DNA from: Thermohalobaculum sediminis
GTDB taxonomy: Bacteria; Pseudomonadota; Alphaproteobacteria; Rhodobacterales; Rhodobacteraceae
Assembly (NCBI RefSeq): GCF_023487995.1
Contig: NZ_JAMFKN010000005.1
Location: forward strand, 62,001 to 126,000
Direction of reading: 5' to 3'
DNA: 64,000 bases
Shown here: in pieces, positions 50,450-57,682 of the stretch
Position numbering within the stretch: position 1 is the stretch's first letter
How the letters are laid out: every line of letters begins with the position of its first letter
Made by a program: the position numbers and the translations under genes
Notes under the pieces: model-generated
The model's input: the letters and a program-made list of their open reading frames with translations, nothing else
Database searches by the model: none
Told to the model about the DNA's origin: nothing

Positions 50450-51007
50450 TCAGAGCCCGACGGGGCGCACCTCGACCACCTCGGGGATGTAGTGGCGCAG
50501 CAGGTTCTCGATGCCGTGCTTGAGGGTCAGGGTCGAGGACGGGCACCCGGCGCAGGCGCCCTGCATGTGCAGGTAGACCACGCCCTTGTCGAAGCCGTGG
50601 AAGGTGATGTCGCCGCCATCCTGCGCCACCGCCGGGCGCACCCGGGTGTCGAGCAATTCCTTGATCTGGCCCACGATCTCGGCGTCCGGCCCGTCATGCG
50701 CGGCATGGCCGACGGTCGGCCCCTCGCCCTGCATGACCGGGGCGCCAGAGGCGTAGTGCTCCATGATCGCGCCGAGGATGGCGGGCTTGAGATGCGCCCA
50801 TTCGGCGTCGCCCTTGGTGACGGTCACGAAGTCGGGGCCGAGAAAGACGCCCGTGACACCCTCGACCGCGAAGATCCGGCTCGCCAGCGGCGAGACCTCG
50901 GCCCCCTCGCGGGTCGGGAAATCGGCCGAGCCCTGCTGCATCACCGGCTGGCCGGGCAGGAACTTCAGCGTCTGCGGGTTGGGCGTCGCTTCGGTCTGGA
51001 TGAACAT
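50450..51007 (-). CDS. nfuA: NfuA-type Fe-S scaffold/carrier protein
   Basis: Delivers [4Fe-4S] clusters to apoproteins. The 185-residue protein has a degenerate N-terminal Nfu_N domain (MFIQTEATPNPQTLKFLPG, to about 90) and a C-terminal NifU-like domain with Cys152 and Cys155 in ACAGCPSST. The ATG at 51007 gives the conserved start; longer in-frame reading is unlikely. An Irr-type iron control element lies 54-70 bases upstream, suggesting iron-dependent expression of nfuA and perhaps tsaB-rimI. Confidence 0.95.
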   Translation of the reverse strand: MFIQTEATPNPQTLKFLPGQPVMQQGSADFPTREGAEVSPLASRIFAVEGVTGVFLGPDFVTVTKGDAEWAHLKPAILGAIMEHYASGAPVMQGEGPTVGHAAHDGPDAEIVGQIKELLDTRVRPAVAQDGGDITFHGFDKGVVYLHMQGACAGCPSSTLTLKHGIENLLRHYIPEVVEVRPVGL

Positions 51008-51060
51008 GTCTGAGGCCTTTCGTCGGGTTGCCCTACAGATGCACCCCGGCCCGAGCGAAA

Positions 51061-51077
51061 TCAAGAATGATTCTAAA
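51061..51077 (-). promoter_or_regulatory. Irr-type iron control element (ICE) upstream of nfuA
   Basis: Minus-strand sequence TTTAGAATCATTCTTGA matches the ICE palindrome TTTAGAA-N3-TTCTAAA at 12 of the 14 defined positions. It ends 54 bases before the nfuA ATG. ICE sites are bound by Irr in Rhizobiales and Rhodobacterales (established). Irr binding here is inferred. Confidence 0.6.
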
Positions 51078-51094
51078 TAACCCGAGCGGATTGC

Positions 51095-51829
51095 TCAGTT
51101 CATGCGGCGCCAGCGCCCGACGCGGTTGCGCAGCGTGATCGCATAGACCAGCAGGTAGCTGTAGAGGTAGAGTTCGTGCATCTCGGCGTCGCGCGGCGAG
51201 ATGTAGGGCAGGTGGCCCGCCTTCCGGCCCGCATCCCACGCCATGTAGAACAGCACCAGCCAGCCCAGCACATGGCAGCTTGCGCCCGGCAGGACGAAGC
51301 GCAGTCGCCCGATCGCGCCGGACGCCCAGCCGCGCGCGAGCGCGATGGGTACGAGCACGCTGCCCACCAGGACCGCGAGGTTCAGCAGCACCCGGGGCTT
51401 GTGGTTGAGCCACGAGGTCGTGTTGTGCAGGTTCGTTTCGTCCTGGCGGTTCACCTCGGCCCAGCCCTCGGGCGTCTCCCAGCCGAAGAAGTGCTGGCCC
51501 CAGCTGTGTTCCTCTCCGGCGATGTAGAAGCAGCCGAGCGCAAGCAGCCCGAGCCAGACCTTCAGGGCCGGCGCGGTTCCAGCCGGCAGACGCAGCAGCG
51601 TGCGCAGCGCGATCAGCGAGGCGGCAAGGGGGATGACGAAATGCGCAAGCTCGATCGCGCCCCAGCCTTCGGCGAAGAGCCGCCGCCAGGTCCAGTCGGG
51701 CGCGGCGTGATGGAGCACCAGCACAGCCACCGCGAAGGCCAGCGGCAGCCACAGCCGCCACACGGCCGCCACCTCGTGGCGGTCCTCGGTCGGGCTCGAC
51801 AGATTGAGACGCGCGGTCGCGCGCTGCAT
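51095..51829 (-). CDS. Conserved-looking membrane protein with GEEHSWGQHFFGWETP motif
   Basis: A 244-residue protein with about six hydrophobic segments. A polar loop carries GEEHSWGQHFFGWETP (about 105-120) and, after a short linker, RQDETNLHNTTSWLNHKPR (about 128-146), rich in His, Glu and Asn. I have seen this in unnamed membrane proteins of marine and soil proteobacteria but recall no function. The ordered acidic and His residues suggest a metal or substrate site. It ends 18 bases from the nfuA Irr-type box. Confidence 0.7.
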   Translation of the reverse strand: MQRATARLNLSSPTEDRHEVAAVWRLWLPLAFAVAVLVLHHAAPDWTWRRLFAEGWGAIELAHFVIPLAASLIALRTLLRLPAGTAPALKVWLGLLALGCFYIAGEEHSWGQHFFGWETPEGWAEVNRQDETNLHNTTSWLNHKPRVLLNLAVLVGSVLVPIALARGWASGAIGRLRFVLPGASCHVLGWLVLFYMAWDAGRKAGHLPYISPRDAEMHELYLYSYLLVYAITLRNRVGRWRRMN

Positions 51830-51906
51830 GGCTCGTCTCCCGGATTTGCGACGATTCCATGTCGCCCGGATGACGCCCCGGTTTCAAGGCCGCTTCACGG
51901 GATCGT

Positions 51907-52362
51907 TCAGCTGATCTCGTCGATGCGCTGGAGGCTGAGTCCGCCGGGCACCACCGTGACGGGCACGCGCATGCGCCCGCCCAGCTTGGCGACGAGGTGG
52001 CTGACGAGGGGGCCGGGGCTCTCGCCCTCGCCCGCGCCGAGCACGAGGACGCCGATCTCGGGGTCCTCCTCGATCATGCGCAGCACCTCCTCGGCTCGCT
52101 TGCCCTCGCGGATGGCGAATTCCGGGGTGATGCCCGCGAGCTTGCGCAGCTCATCGGCCAGCTCGTTCAGCCGCTCCTCGGCCTGCGCCCGGGCCTCGGC
52201 GCGCATCACCTCGGCCACGCCCATCCAGTGCTGGAACTCGTCCGGCTCGATCACGTAGAGCATCAGGACGCCCCCCTCGGTGCGCTGCGCGCGCCGTGCG
52301 GCAAAGCGCATGGCGTTCTGGCATTCGGGGGTCTCGTCGACGACGACCATGAACTTGCGCAT
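51907..52362 (-). CDS. Universal stress protein, single UspA domain
   Basis: A 151-residue UspA-fold protein: MRKFMVVVDETPECQNAM opening, a GVLMLYVIEPDEF beta segment and VLVLGAGEGESPGPLVSHL near the end. The ATP motif of the G-2X-G-9X-G(S/T) type reads GAGEGESPG here and looks incomplete, so it may be the non-ATP-binding UspA class. Neighbouring genes give no clear functional link. The longer frame upstream is spurious, and the ATG at 52362 matches the fold. Confidence 0.88.
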   Translation of the reverse strand: MRKFMVVVDETPECQNAMRFAARRAQRTEGGVLMLYVIEPDEFQHWMGVAEVMRAEARAQAEERLNELADELRKLAGITPEFAIREGKRAEEVLRMIEEDPEIGVLVLGAGEGESPGPLVSHLVAKLGGRMRVPVTVVPGGLSLQRIDEIS

Positions 52363-52459
52363 GGGCGGCCTTCCTCGGTGGTTGCCCAGTGGGCCACTGT
52401 GTCGCGTCCGCAACCTGGGCGCAAGCGCAGGCCGAGGCGGCTTGACTCGCGCGACACAA

Positions 52460-52475
52460 CCTACTAGATGGTAGG
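52460..52475 (+). promoter_or_regulatory. Operator-like dyad over the tetR -10 region
   Basis: CCTACTAGATGGTAGG has perfect 5-bp arms. A TTGACT hexamer at 52442-52447, a 17-base spacer and TAGATG at 52465-52470 form a promoter, so the dyad covers the -10 and transcription would start at or near the ATG 52477. It resembles the site at 53062-53077 (11 of 16 positions in the inverted orientation), as expected for autoregulation by TetR. Confidence 0.55.
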
Positions 52476-52476
52476 C

Positions 52477-53037
52477 ATGAACACGAGGGACGCCCTTCTC
52501 GACTGTGCCGAACGCGCCGCCCGGGCGCGCGGCTATGATGGCTTCAGCTATGCTGACCTCGCGGACGAGATCGGTATCAGGAAGGCCAGCATCCACCATC
52601 ACTTCCCGACCAAGGCGGACCTTGCGCTCGAGCTGATGCGCCGCTACCGCGCGAGCGTCTTCGAGACATTGCAGCGGCTTGCGGCTGATGAGCCGCGCGG
52701 CTCCGGGCGGATCCGCGGCTTTCTCGCGGTCTATCGCGCGGCACTGGGGGGCGGGCAGAGCGCGTGCCTGTGCGTCATGTTCAGCGCCGGGCGCGAGGCG
52801 CTGAGCGACCCGGTTCTGGCCGAACTCAACCGCTTCCACACCGACGCGCTCGCCTGGCTTGCCGACGCCTTCGCCCGGGCGCGCGACGACGGAAGCATCG
52901 CGGACCTTGCCGCGCCGGAGGCCGAGGCCGCGGCATGCCTTGCACTGGTCGAAGGCGCGCAACTCATGGCCCGCGCGGCCACGAGGGTCGAGCTGTTCGA
53001 CGCGGCGGTGGCGCGGCTGCAGGGGCGGCTCGGCTGA
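52477..53037 (+). CDS. TetR-family transcriptional regulator
   Basis: A 186-residue regulator: N-terminal helix-turn-helix (residues about 8-50, with YADLADEIGIRKASIHHHFPTKADL as the HTH) and a C-terminal ligand domain. I chose the ATG at 52477; an ATG at 52468 lies inside the predicted -10 element. There is no ribosome site before 52477 and the predicted transcript start coincides with it, so the mRNA may be leaderless. It lies 49 bases before the SDR gene, with which it probably shares a transcript. Ligand unknown. Confidence 0.9.
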   Translation: MNTRDALLDCAERAARARGYDGFSYADLADEIGIRKASIHHHFPTKADLALELMRRYRASVFETLQRLAADEPRGSGRIRGFLAVYRAALGGGQSACLCVMFSAGREALSDPVLAELNRFHTDALAWLADAFARARDDGSIADLAAPEAEAAACLALVEGAQLMARAATRVELFDAAVARLQGRLG

Positions 53038-53061
53038 CCTGCCCTTTTTTTGGACCGAAAA

Positions 53062-53077
53062 CCTACCTATCAGAAGG
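53062..53077 (+). promoter_or_regulatory. Second operator-like site between tetR and the SDR gene
   Basis: CCTACCTATCAGAAGG matches the inverted first site CCTACCATCTAGTAGG at 11 of 16 positions, including CCTACC and the AG-AGG end. It lies just before the AGAAGGGAG ribosome site of the SDR gene. A plausible TetR-binding repeat, low information content. Confidence 0.4.
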
Positions 53078-53086
53078 GAGACAAGA

Positions 53087-53857
53087 ATGGACTTCAGCGA
53101 CAAGGTGGCGATCGTCACCGGCGGCGGCTCGGGGATCGGCGCCGAGGTGGCGCGGCAGCTGGCGGCGGCGGGGGCGCGCGTGGTGATCAATGGCCGCGAT
53201 GCCGGCAAGCTCGACGCCGCCGCGCGCGCGATCGACCCCACCGGGGACAGCGTTCACGCCGTCGCCGGCGATATCGCGGATCCCCGGACGGCCGAGCGGC
53301 TGGTCGCCGAGGCCGAAGCCCGCTTCGGCGGCGTGGACATCCTGGTGAACAATGCCGGCGTGTTCGAGCCCAAGCCCTTTCTCGAGCTGACCGAGGCCGA
53401 TTACGATCGCTTCCTCGACATCATCCTGAAGGGCAAGTTCTTCATGGCGCAGGCCGCCGCCAGGGCCATGCAGCGTCGCGGCGGCGGCGCGATCGTGCAC
53501 ACGGGCTCGATGTGGGCGCTGCAGGCGGTGGGGGCGACGCCGTCCTCGGCCTATTCGGCGGCGAATGCGGGCGTTCATGCACTGGTGCGCAACCTGGCGC
53601 TCGAACTCGCTCCGCTGGGGATCCGCATCAACGCGGTCGCGCCGGCCGTCGTCGAGACGCCGGTCTACGAGACCTTCATGAGCCCCGAGGAGGTCGCGGC
53701 CGTGCTGCCCGGCTTCAACACCTTCCACCCGCTTGGGCGCAATGGGCAGCCCGGGGATGTCGCCGCGGCGATCCTGTTCCTCGCCTCGCCCGCGGCATCC
53801 TGGATCACGGGGACGGTGCTGCCGGTCGATGGCGGCGTGATGGCCGGCCGCAACTGA
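53087..53857 (+). CDS. Short-chain dehydrogenase/reductase with Asn in place of catalytic Lys
   Basis: A 256-residue classical SDR: NAD(P) motif TGGGSGIG (11-18), NNAG at 88-91, catalytic Ser141 (HTGSMWAL) and Tyr156. The expected YxxxK reads YSAAN, so Asn160 replaces the catalytic lysine; the codon is AAT (53564-53566), one base from AAG. The end (VLPVDGGVMAGRN) is normal. It would use NAD(P)H on an unknown substrate if the residue change is tolerated. The ATG at 53087 follows an AGAAGGGAG site. It is next to tetR and converges on the antiporter gene. Confidence 0.88.
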   Translation: MDFSDKVAIVTGGGSGIGAEVARQLAAAGARVVINGRDAGKLDAAARAIDPTGDSVHAVAGDIADPRTAERLVAEAEARFGGVDILVNNAGVFEPKPFLELTEADYDRFLDIILKGKFFMAQAAARAMQRRGGGAIVHTGSMWALQAVGATPSSAYSAANAGVHALVRNLALELAPLGIRINAVAPAVVETPVYETFMSPEEVAAVLPGFNTFHPLGRNGQPGDVAAAILFLASPAASWITGTVLPVDGGVMAGRN

Positions 53858-53867
53858 GCGCCCTGCG

Positions 53868-53893
53868 CGCGGCGGCGGCAGGACGCCGCCGCG
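53868..53893. terminator. GC hairpin between convergent SDR and antiporter genes
   Basis: Stem CGCGGCGGCG / CGCCGCCGCG (10 bp) with a GCAGGA loop, lying between two stop codons of convergent genes. It could serve both directions; no U-tract is seen. Confidence 0.5.
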
Positions 53894-53895
53894 GC

Positions 53896-56649
53896 TCAGT
53901 CGCCGGCCATGCCGGCACGCCCGCGCTCTGCGTTGCCGGCTCCCTGGTCGTCGGCTCCCGCGGAGGCATCGGCCCGGCTTGCCGGGGGGGCGTCTTCCCC
54001 CCCCGGGCCCTGGGCCGTGCCGCGCCCGGCCGCACCAGGCGGGGTGGCCACGGGCGGCGCATCGCCGCCGCCCCTGTCCCGCTCGTCCGGGTCGCGCGCG
54101 GGCGCGGCATCGCCGCGGTCGGCGACTGCGGGGCGCGCCGCGCGTCCGGCGCCCGCGTTCTCGCCACGGAAGCCCAGGTCGAGCTGGCGCGCGGCCGCCG
54201 CACGGATCGTCGCCTCGATGGCCGGCTCGCGGCGCACGAGTCGGGTGAAATCGTCCCGCGAGAGGCTGAGCAGCCGCCCGAAGCCCAGCGAGACCACCGA
54301 GGTCCGCCGCCGCCGCATCGGGCTCAGCAGCGCGATCTCGCCGAAGAAATCGCCGTTCGAGAGCTGCACGGGCTCGCCCTCGCCGCGGACCTCGAGCGCG
54401 CCCGAGGCGATGAAGAACATCGTGTCGCCGCGCACGCCGGCCTCGAGGACGACTTCCTCGGGCGCGACGAGGCGCGTCCGCAGGCGGCGGGCGATGGCCC
54501 GGCGCTGGCGCGCGTCGAGCCCCTGGAACAGCGGCACCCGCTCGACGAGGTCGCGCGGCTTGAGCGCGAGGTCGAGCCGCGGCGGGCGCGCCAACGGGCG
54601 CTCGCGGCGGTCGAGCTCGGCGGCGAGGTTGTCGTGCAGCTCCTGCCCGATGATGCCGTCGTGCAGCAGGCGGGCGAACTGCTGGCGCTCGCGCCTCACC
54701 GCGGCGCGCAACAACAGCACGCGCTCCATCTCGGCGACGTAGGAGGGGTATTGCAGGTTCACCGCCTCGATCTCCTCCTCGACGCGTTCGAGGCGATAGG
54801 CGATCAGCTCGCGCAGATTCGCGGCGGCGTCCTCGCCGACCATCGGCGCGAGCGTGCCCTCGGCGAAGCGCAGGAGGTCGCGCAGGATGCGCTCGCCTTC
54901 CAGCAGCGCGGTCAGCCGGACTTCGATGCTCTGGCGCAGCGGGCCGTCCCAGCCGGTGAGGCGCTGCACCGCCACGGCGACGCGGAAGGCGCGGGCGGCC
55001 CGCAGGTCGCGCTCGAAGGCCGCTTCGTAGCCGTCGCGGCCCTCGGCGCGGGCGGCATCGACCAGGCGCTCGGCGAAGAGGCGCATGTGGTTGGTGACGC
55101 GCGGCCCGATCGCGCCTTCCTCGAAGGCGCGGCGCACGAGGCGGCCTTCCTGCGCGCCGAGGATGGCGAGGCCGACCTTCAGACGCTCGCCGAAGGGGAT
55201 GCGCTGGCTGCCGGCCGCCGCCTCGGCCTCGCGGCGCTGCTCGGCGAGCACGGCCTCGACGACGGCGATCGTCTCCTCCTCGAGCGCGCGCCGCCGGGCG
55301 AGGTCGGTCACCACCTGGCGGACCCGCTCGATCGACCCCGCGATGATCCGCTCGCGGATCGCGAGGTCGGTGGACGACAGCCGGTCTAGCCCCAGCCGGT
55401 GCGTCACGAAGGCGAGCGTCGAGGCGTTCAGCACCAGCGTAACCAGCGTGAAGGCCGCCGCCAGCGCGCCCACGACGGGGGCGTCGGTGCCCAGCGCGTC
55501 GATCTCGGTCAGCGCGAGCGCGAGCACGAGCGTCACCGCCCCCCGCACCCCGCCCCAGAGCACCAGGACCTTCTGCGGCGTCGTCATGTTCTCGGTCCGC
55601 GTGAAGCTCTCGATCAGTGGCAGCAGTGCGAACAGGATGAAGGCGCGCGCGACGAAGGCGCCGGCATAGACCGCCGGGACCAGCAGGAGCTTGTCCCATG
55701 TCAGGCCCGCGAGCAGCCCGGGCGTCAGGGTGGCGACCAACAGCAGCACGAAGCCGTTGGCCCAGAAGCCCACCTGCGTCCAGACCGCACGCACGGTGGT
55801 CCAGTTGCCGGGCCCCATGCGCACGAAGCCGACCGATCCGGTGAGGCCGCCCGCGAACACCACCGCCACGACGCCCGAGACGCCAAGCCCCGCATCGGCG
55901 ATCAGGTAGGCCCCATAGGCCAGCGCCACGGTCATCGAGGTCTCGGCCACCGCCGAGCGGCCGAGCAGGGGATAGAGCCGCGAGGCGAGATAGCCGACCC
56001 CAAGACCCACGCCCGCCCCACCGGCAAAGCCCTTCAGGAACTCGGTCACCGCGCCGCTGGCGCTGGGTGCCCCAAGCTGGGCCGCGACGCCGAACAGCAC
56101 GGTGAAGATCGCGATGGCGGCAGCGTCGTTGAGCAGGCTCTCGCCTTCCAGGAGCACCATCAGCCGACGCGGCGCGCCGATCTCGCGAAAGGTCGTGACC
56201 ACCGCGGCGGGATCGGTCGTGGCGACCGCGGCGCCCAACATGAGGCACGCGACGATGCCAAGCTCGGACACGCCCCAGACTGCGAGGCCGACCGCGGCCG
56301 TCGCCACCACCACGGCCAGGACCGCGAGCAGCACCACGGCCGCGACGTCGTCGAGCAGCCGGCGCACGTTGATCGCCAGCGCCATCTCGAACAGCAGCGG
56401 CGGCAGGAAGACGTAGAGCAGCGTCTGGCTGTCGAAGGCGAGCGACGTCAGGAACCAGAGGTCGAAATTGTCGACGCCGCTGCCCGAGAGCGTGAACCCG
56501 GTGGCAAGCGCGACCGAGCCGTAGACGATGCCCGAGGCCGCGACGATGACCGGGAACGGCAGGCCAAGCGCGCGCGCGAGCGGCACGCCCAGGGCGACCA
56601 GCGTCATCAGGAGGGCGAACAGCCCGACGGCAAAGACCACGATGTCCAT
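53896..56649 (-). CDS. CPA1 Na+(K+)/H+ antiporter with cyclic-nucleotide-binding domain
   Basis: A 917-residue protein. Residues 1 to about 430 form an NhaP-type CPA1 antiporter with about 12 membrane helices; the ion site is in GAAVATTDPAAV and GESLLNDAAAIAIF (Asp). A cytoplasmic region of some 260 residues follows, then a cNMP-binding domain (about 695-800: RTRLVAPEEVVLEAG, GDFFGEIALLSP, and the phosphate-cassette arginine in MRRRRTSVV). The last 90 or so residues are a Gly/Ala/Pro/Asp-rich, low-complexity tail. Activity is probably gated by cAMP or cGMP. It follows the Usp gene by 107 bases. Confidence 0.88.
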   Translation of the reverse strand: MDIVVFAVGLFALLMTLVALGVPLARALGLPFPVIVAASGIVYGSVALATGFTLSGSGVDNFDLWFLTSLAFDSQTLLYVFLPPLLFEMALAINVRRLLDDVAAVVLLAVLAVVVATAAVGLAVWGVSELGIVACLMLGAAVATTDPAAVVTTFREIGAPRRLMVLLEGESLLNDAAAIAIFTVLFGVAAQLGAPSASGAVTEFLKGFAGGAGVGLGVGYLASRLYPLLGRSAVAETSMTVALAYGAYLIADAGLGVSGVVAVVFAGGLTGSVGFVRMGPGNWTTVRAVWTQVGFWANGFVLLLVATLTPGLLAGLTWDKLLLVPAVYAGAFVARAFILFALLPLIESFTRTENMTTPQKVLVLWGGVRGAVTLVLALALTEIDALGTDAPVVGALAAAFTLVTLVLNASTLAFVTHRLGLDRLSSTDLAIRERIIAGSIERVRQVVTDLARRRALEEETIAVVEAVLAEQRREAEAAAGSQRIPFGERLKVGLAILGAQEGRLVRRAFEEGAIGPRVTNHMRLFAERLVDAARAEGRDGYEAAFERDLRAARAFRVAVAVQRLTGWDGPLRQSIEVRLTALLEGERILRDLLRFAEGTLAPMVGEDAAANLRELIAYRLERVEEEIEAVNLQYPSYVAEMERVLLLRAAVRRERQQFARLLHDGIIGQELHDNLAAELDRRERPLARPPRLDLALKPRDLVERVPLFQGLDARQRRAIARRLRTRLVAPEEVVLEAGVRGDTMFFIASGALEVRGEGEPVQLSNGDFFGEIALLSPMRRRRTSVVSLGFGRLLSLSRDDFTRLVRREPAIEATIRAAAARQLDLGFRGENAGAGRAARPAVADRGDAAPARDPDERDRGGGDAPPVATPPGAAGRGTAQGPGGEDAPPASRADASAGADDQGAGNAERGRAGMAGD

Positions 56650-56692
56650 CGTGGCAGCCTAGCCCCCCCGAGGCGGGCGGCGGAAGGGGTAT

Positions 56693-56752
56693 CCGGGGAG
56701 CATTGCCGCCGCCGCGGCACCTCGCGGTGCCGGCGGCGGCGGGGTTCCCCGG
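56693..56752 (-). terminator. Long GC hairpin between usp and the antiporter gene
   Basis: Outer arms CCGGGGA (56693-56699) and TCCCCGG (56746-56752) enclose a second stem GCCGCCGCCG...GGCACC / GGTGCC...GGCGGCGGC with a small loop. The whole 60-base structure folds nearly end to end. It starts right after the Usp stop at 56757, on the minus strand. Confidence 0.55.
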
Positions 56753-56756
56753 GCGC

Positions 56757-57602
56757 TCAGTGCGACATCAGGATGGGCAGGGCCGAGCCGCGGAGCATGT
56801 CGCGCGTCACGCCCCCGAAGATCTGCTCGCTGAGCTTGGAATGACCATAGCCGCCCATCACGATCATGCCGGCGCCGAAATCGCTCGCATGCGTCATGAT
56901 GCATTCGGCGACCGGCTTGCCCATCGCCGGCAGGCGGTCGACGCTCACCTCGATGCCGTGGCGCGCGATCTGGCGGGCGATGTCGGCGCCCGGCTCCTCG
57001 CCGTAGCGGCCGCTGCCGGCCTTGGGGTCGATCAGCGTGAGCGAGACCGCGTCGGCCGCCTTGAGGAAGGGCAGGGCGTCATGCACCGCGCGCGCCGCCG
57101 TGCGGCCGGCGTCCCAGGCGATCACGATGCGCTGGAAATCGGGGGCCGCGTCGTTGCCGCCCGGCATCACCAGCACCGGCCGGCCCGAGGCGAAGAGCGC
57201 GCCGTCGAGCACCTCGGAATGCAGCCGCTCGCTCTCGCTGTCGGGCAGGGGCTGGCCGACGATGGCGATGTCGCAGTAACGCGCGTTGAGCGCCGCAAGC
57301 TCGGAGATGCCGCCGATCACGCTGGTGTCGCCGCGGCTGTCGGCGCTGAGGCCGGCCGCGGTGATCTGCCCGGCCGCCTTCCCGGCGACGCCGCTGGCAA
57401 TACGGCGCATTTCCTGCACCTGCTCGGACCAGACCTCGATGGCTAGCTCGGCGCCCGCGACGTAGTTGAACGGCGGCTCCTCGAGAAGGGCCACGGCGTC
57501 GAGATGCGCGCCATGCCGTGACGCGAGCGCGATGGCACGTGCAAGGCGGTTGTCGGAGCCGGGCATGCCGTCGACGAAGACGGCGGCGGATCGGAAGGCC
57601 AT
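56757..57602 (-). CDS. Tandem-domain universal stress protein
   Basis: A 281-residue protein with two Usp domains (about 1-145 and 155-281). The second has the ATP-binding signature GGYGHSKLSEQIFGGVT near the end (G-2X-G-9X-G(S/T)), so it probably binds ATP. An FNR-type site (TTGAT-N4-GTCAA) lies 67 bases upstream, overlapping the end of the lysine-acetyltransferase gene. In mycobacteria a Usp is a known substrate of Pat acetyltransferase; the adjacency to a Pat-like gene is therefore notable. Confidence 0.92.
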   Translation of the reverse strand: MAFRSAAVFVDGMPGSDNRLARAIALASRHGAHLDAVALLEEPPFNYVAGAELAIEVWSEQVQEMRRIASGVAGKAAGQITAAGLSADSRGDTSVIGGISELAALNARYCDIAIVGQPLPDSESERLHSEVLDGALFASGRPVLVMPGGNDAAPDFQRIVIAWDAGRTAARAVHDALPFLKAADAVSLTLIDPKAGSGRYGEEPGADIARQIARHGIEVSVDRLPAMGKPVAECIMTHASDFGAGMIVMGGYGHSKLSEQIFGGVTRDMLRGSALPILMSH

Positions 57603-57668
57603 GGGGTTCTCCTCGAATGCAGGCCGGACGGGCCCGGGCAGAATGCGCCGTCAAGGGGGCAGCCCGCG

Positions 57669-57682
57669 TTGATCCGTGTCAA
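57669..57682 (-). promoter_or_regulatory. FNR/FixK-type box upstream of the tandem Usp gene
   Basis: Plus-strand TTGATCCGTGTCAA, minus-strand TTGAC-ACGG-ATCAA: an almost perfect 14-bp FNR/FnrL palindrome (TTGAY-N4-RTCAA), centred about 73 bases before the Usp ATG. It overlaps the stop codon of the preceding acetyltransferase gene. An FNR-type regulator is encoded at 21843-22595. Confidence 0.65.
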
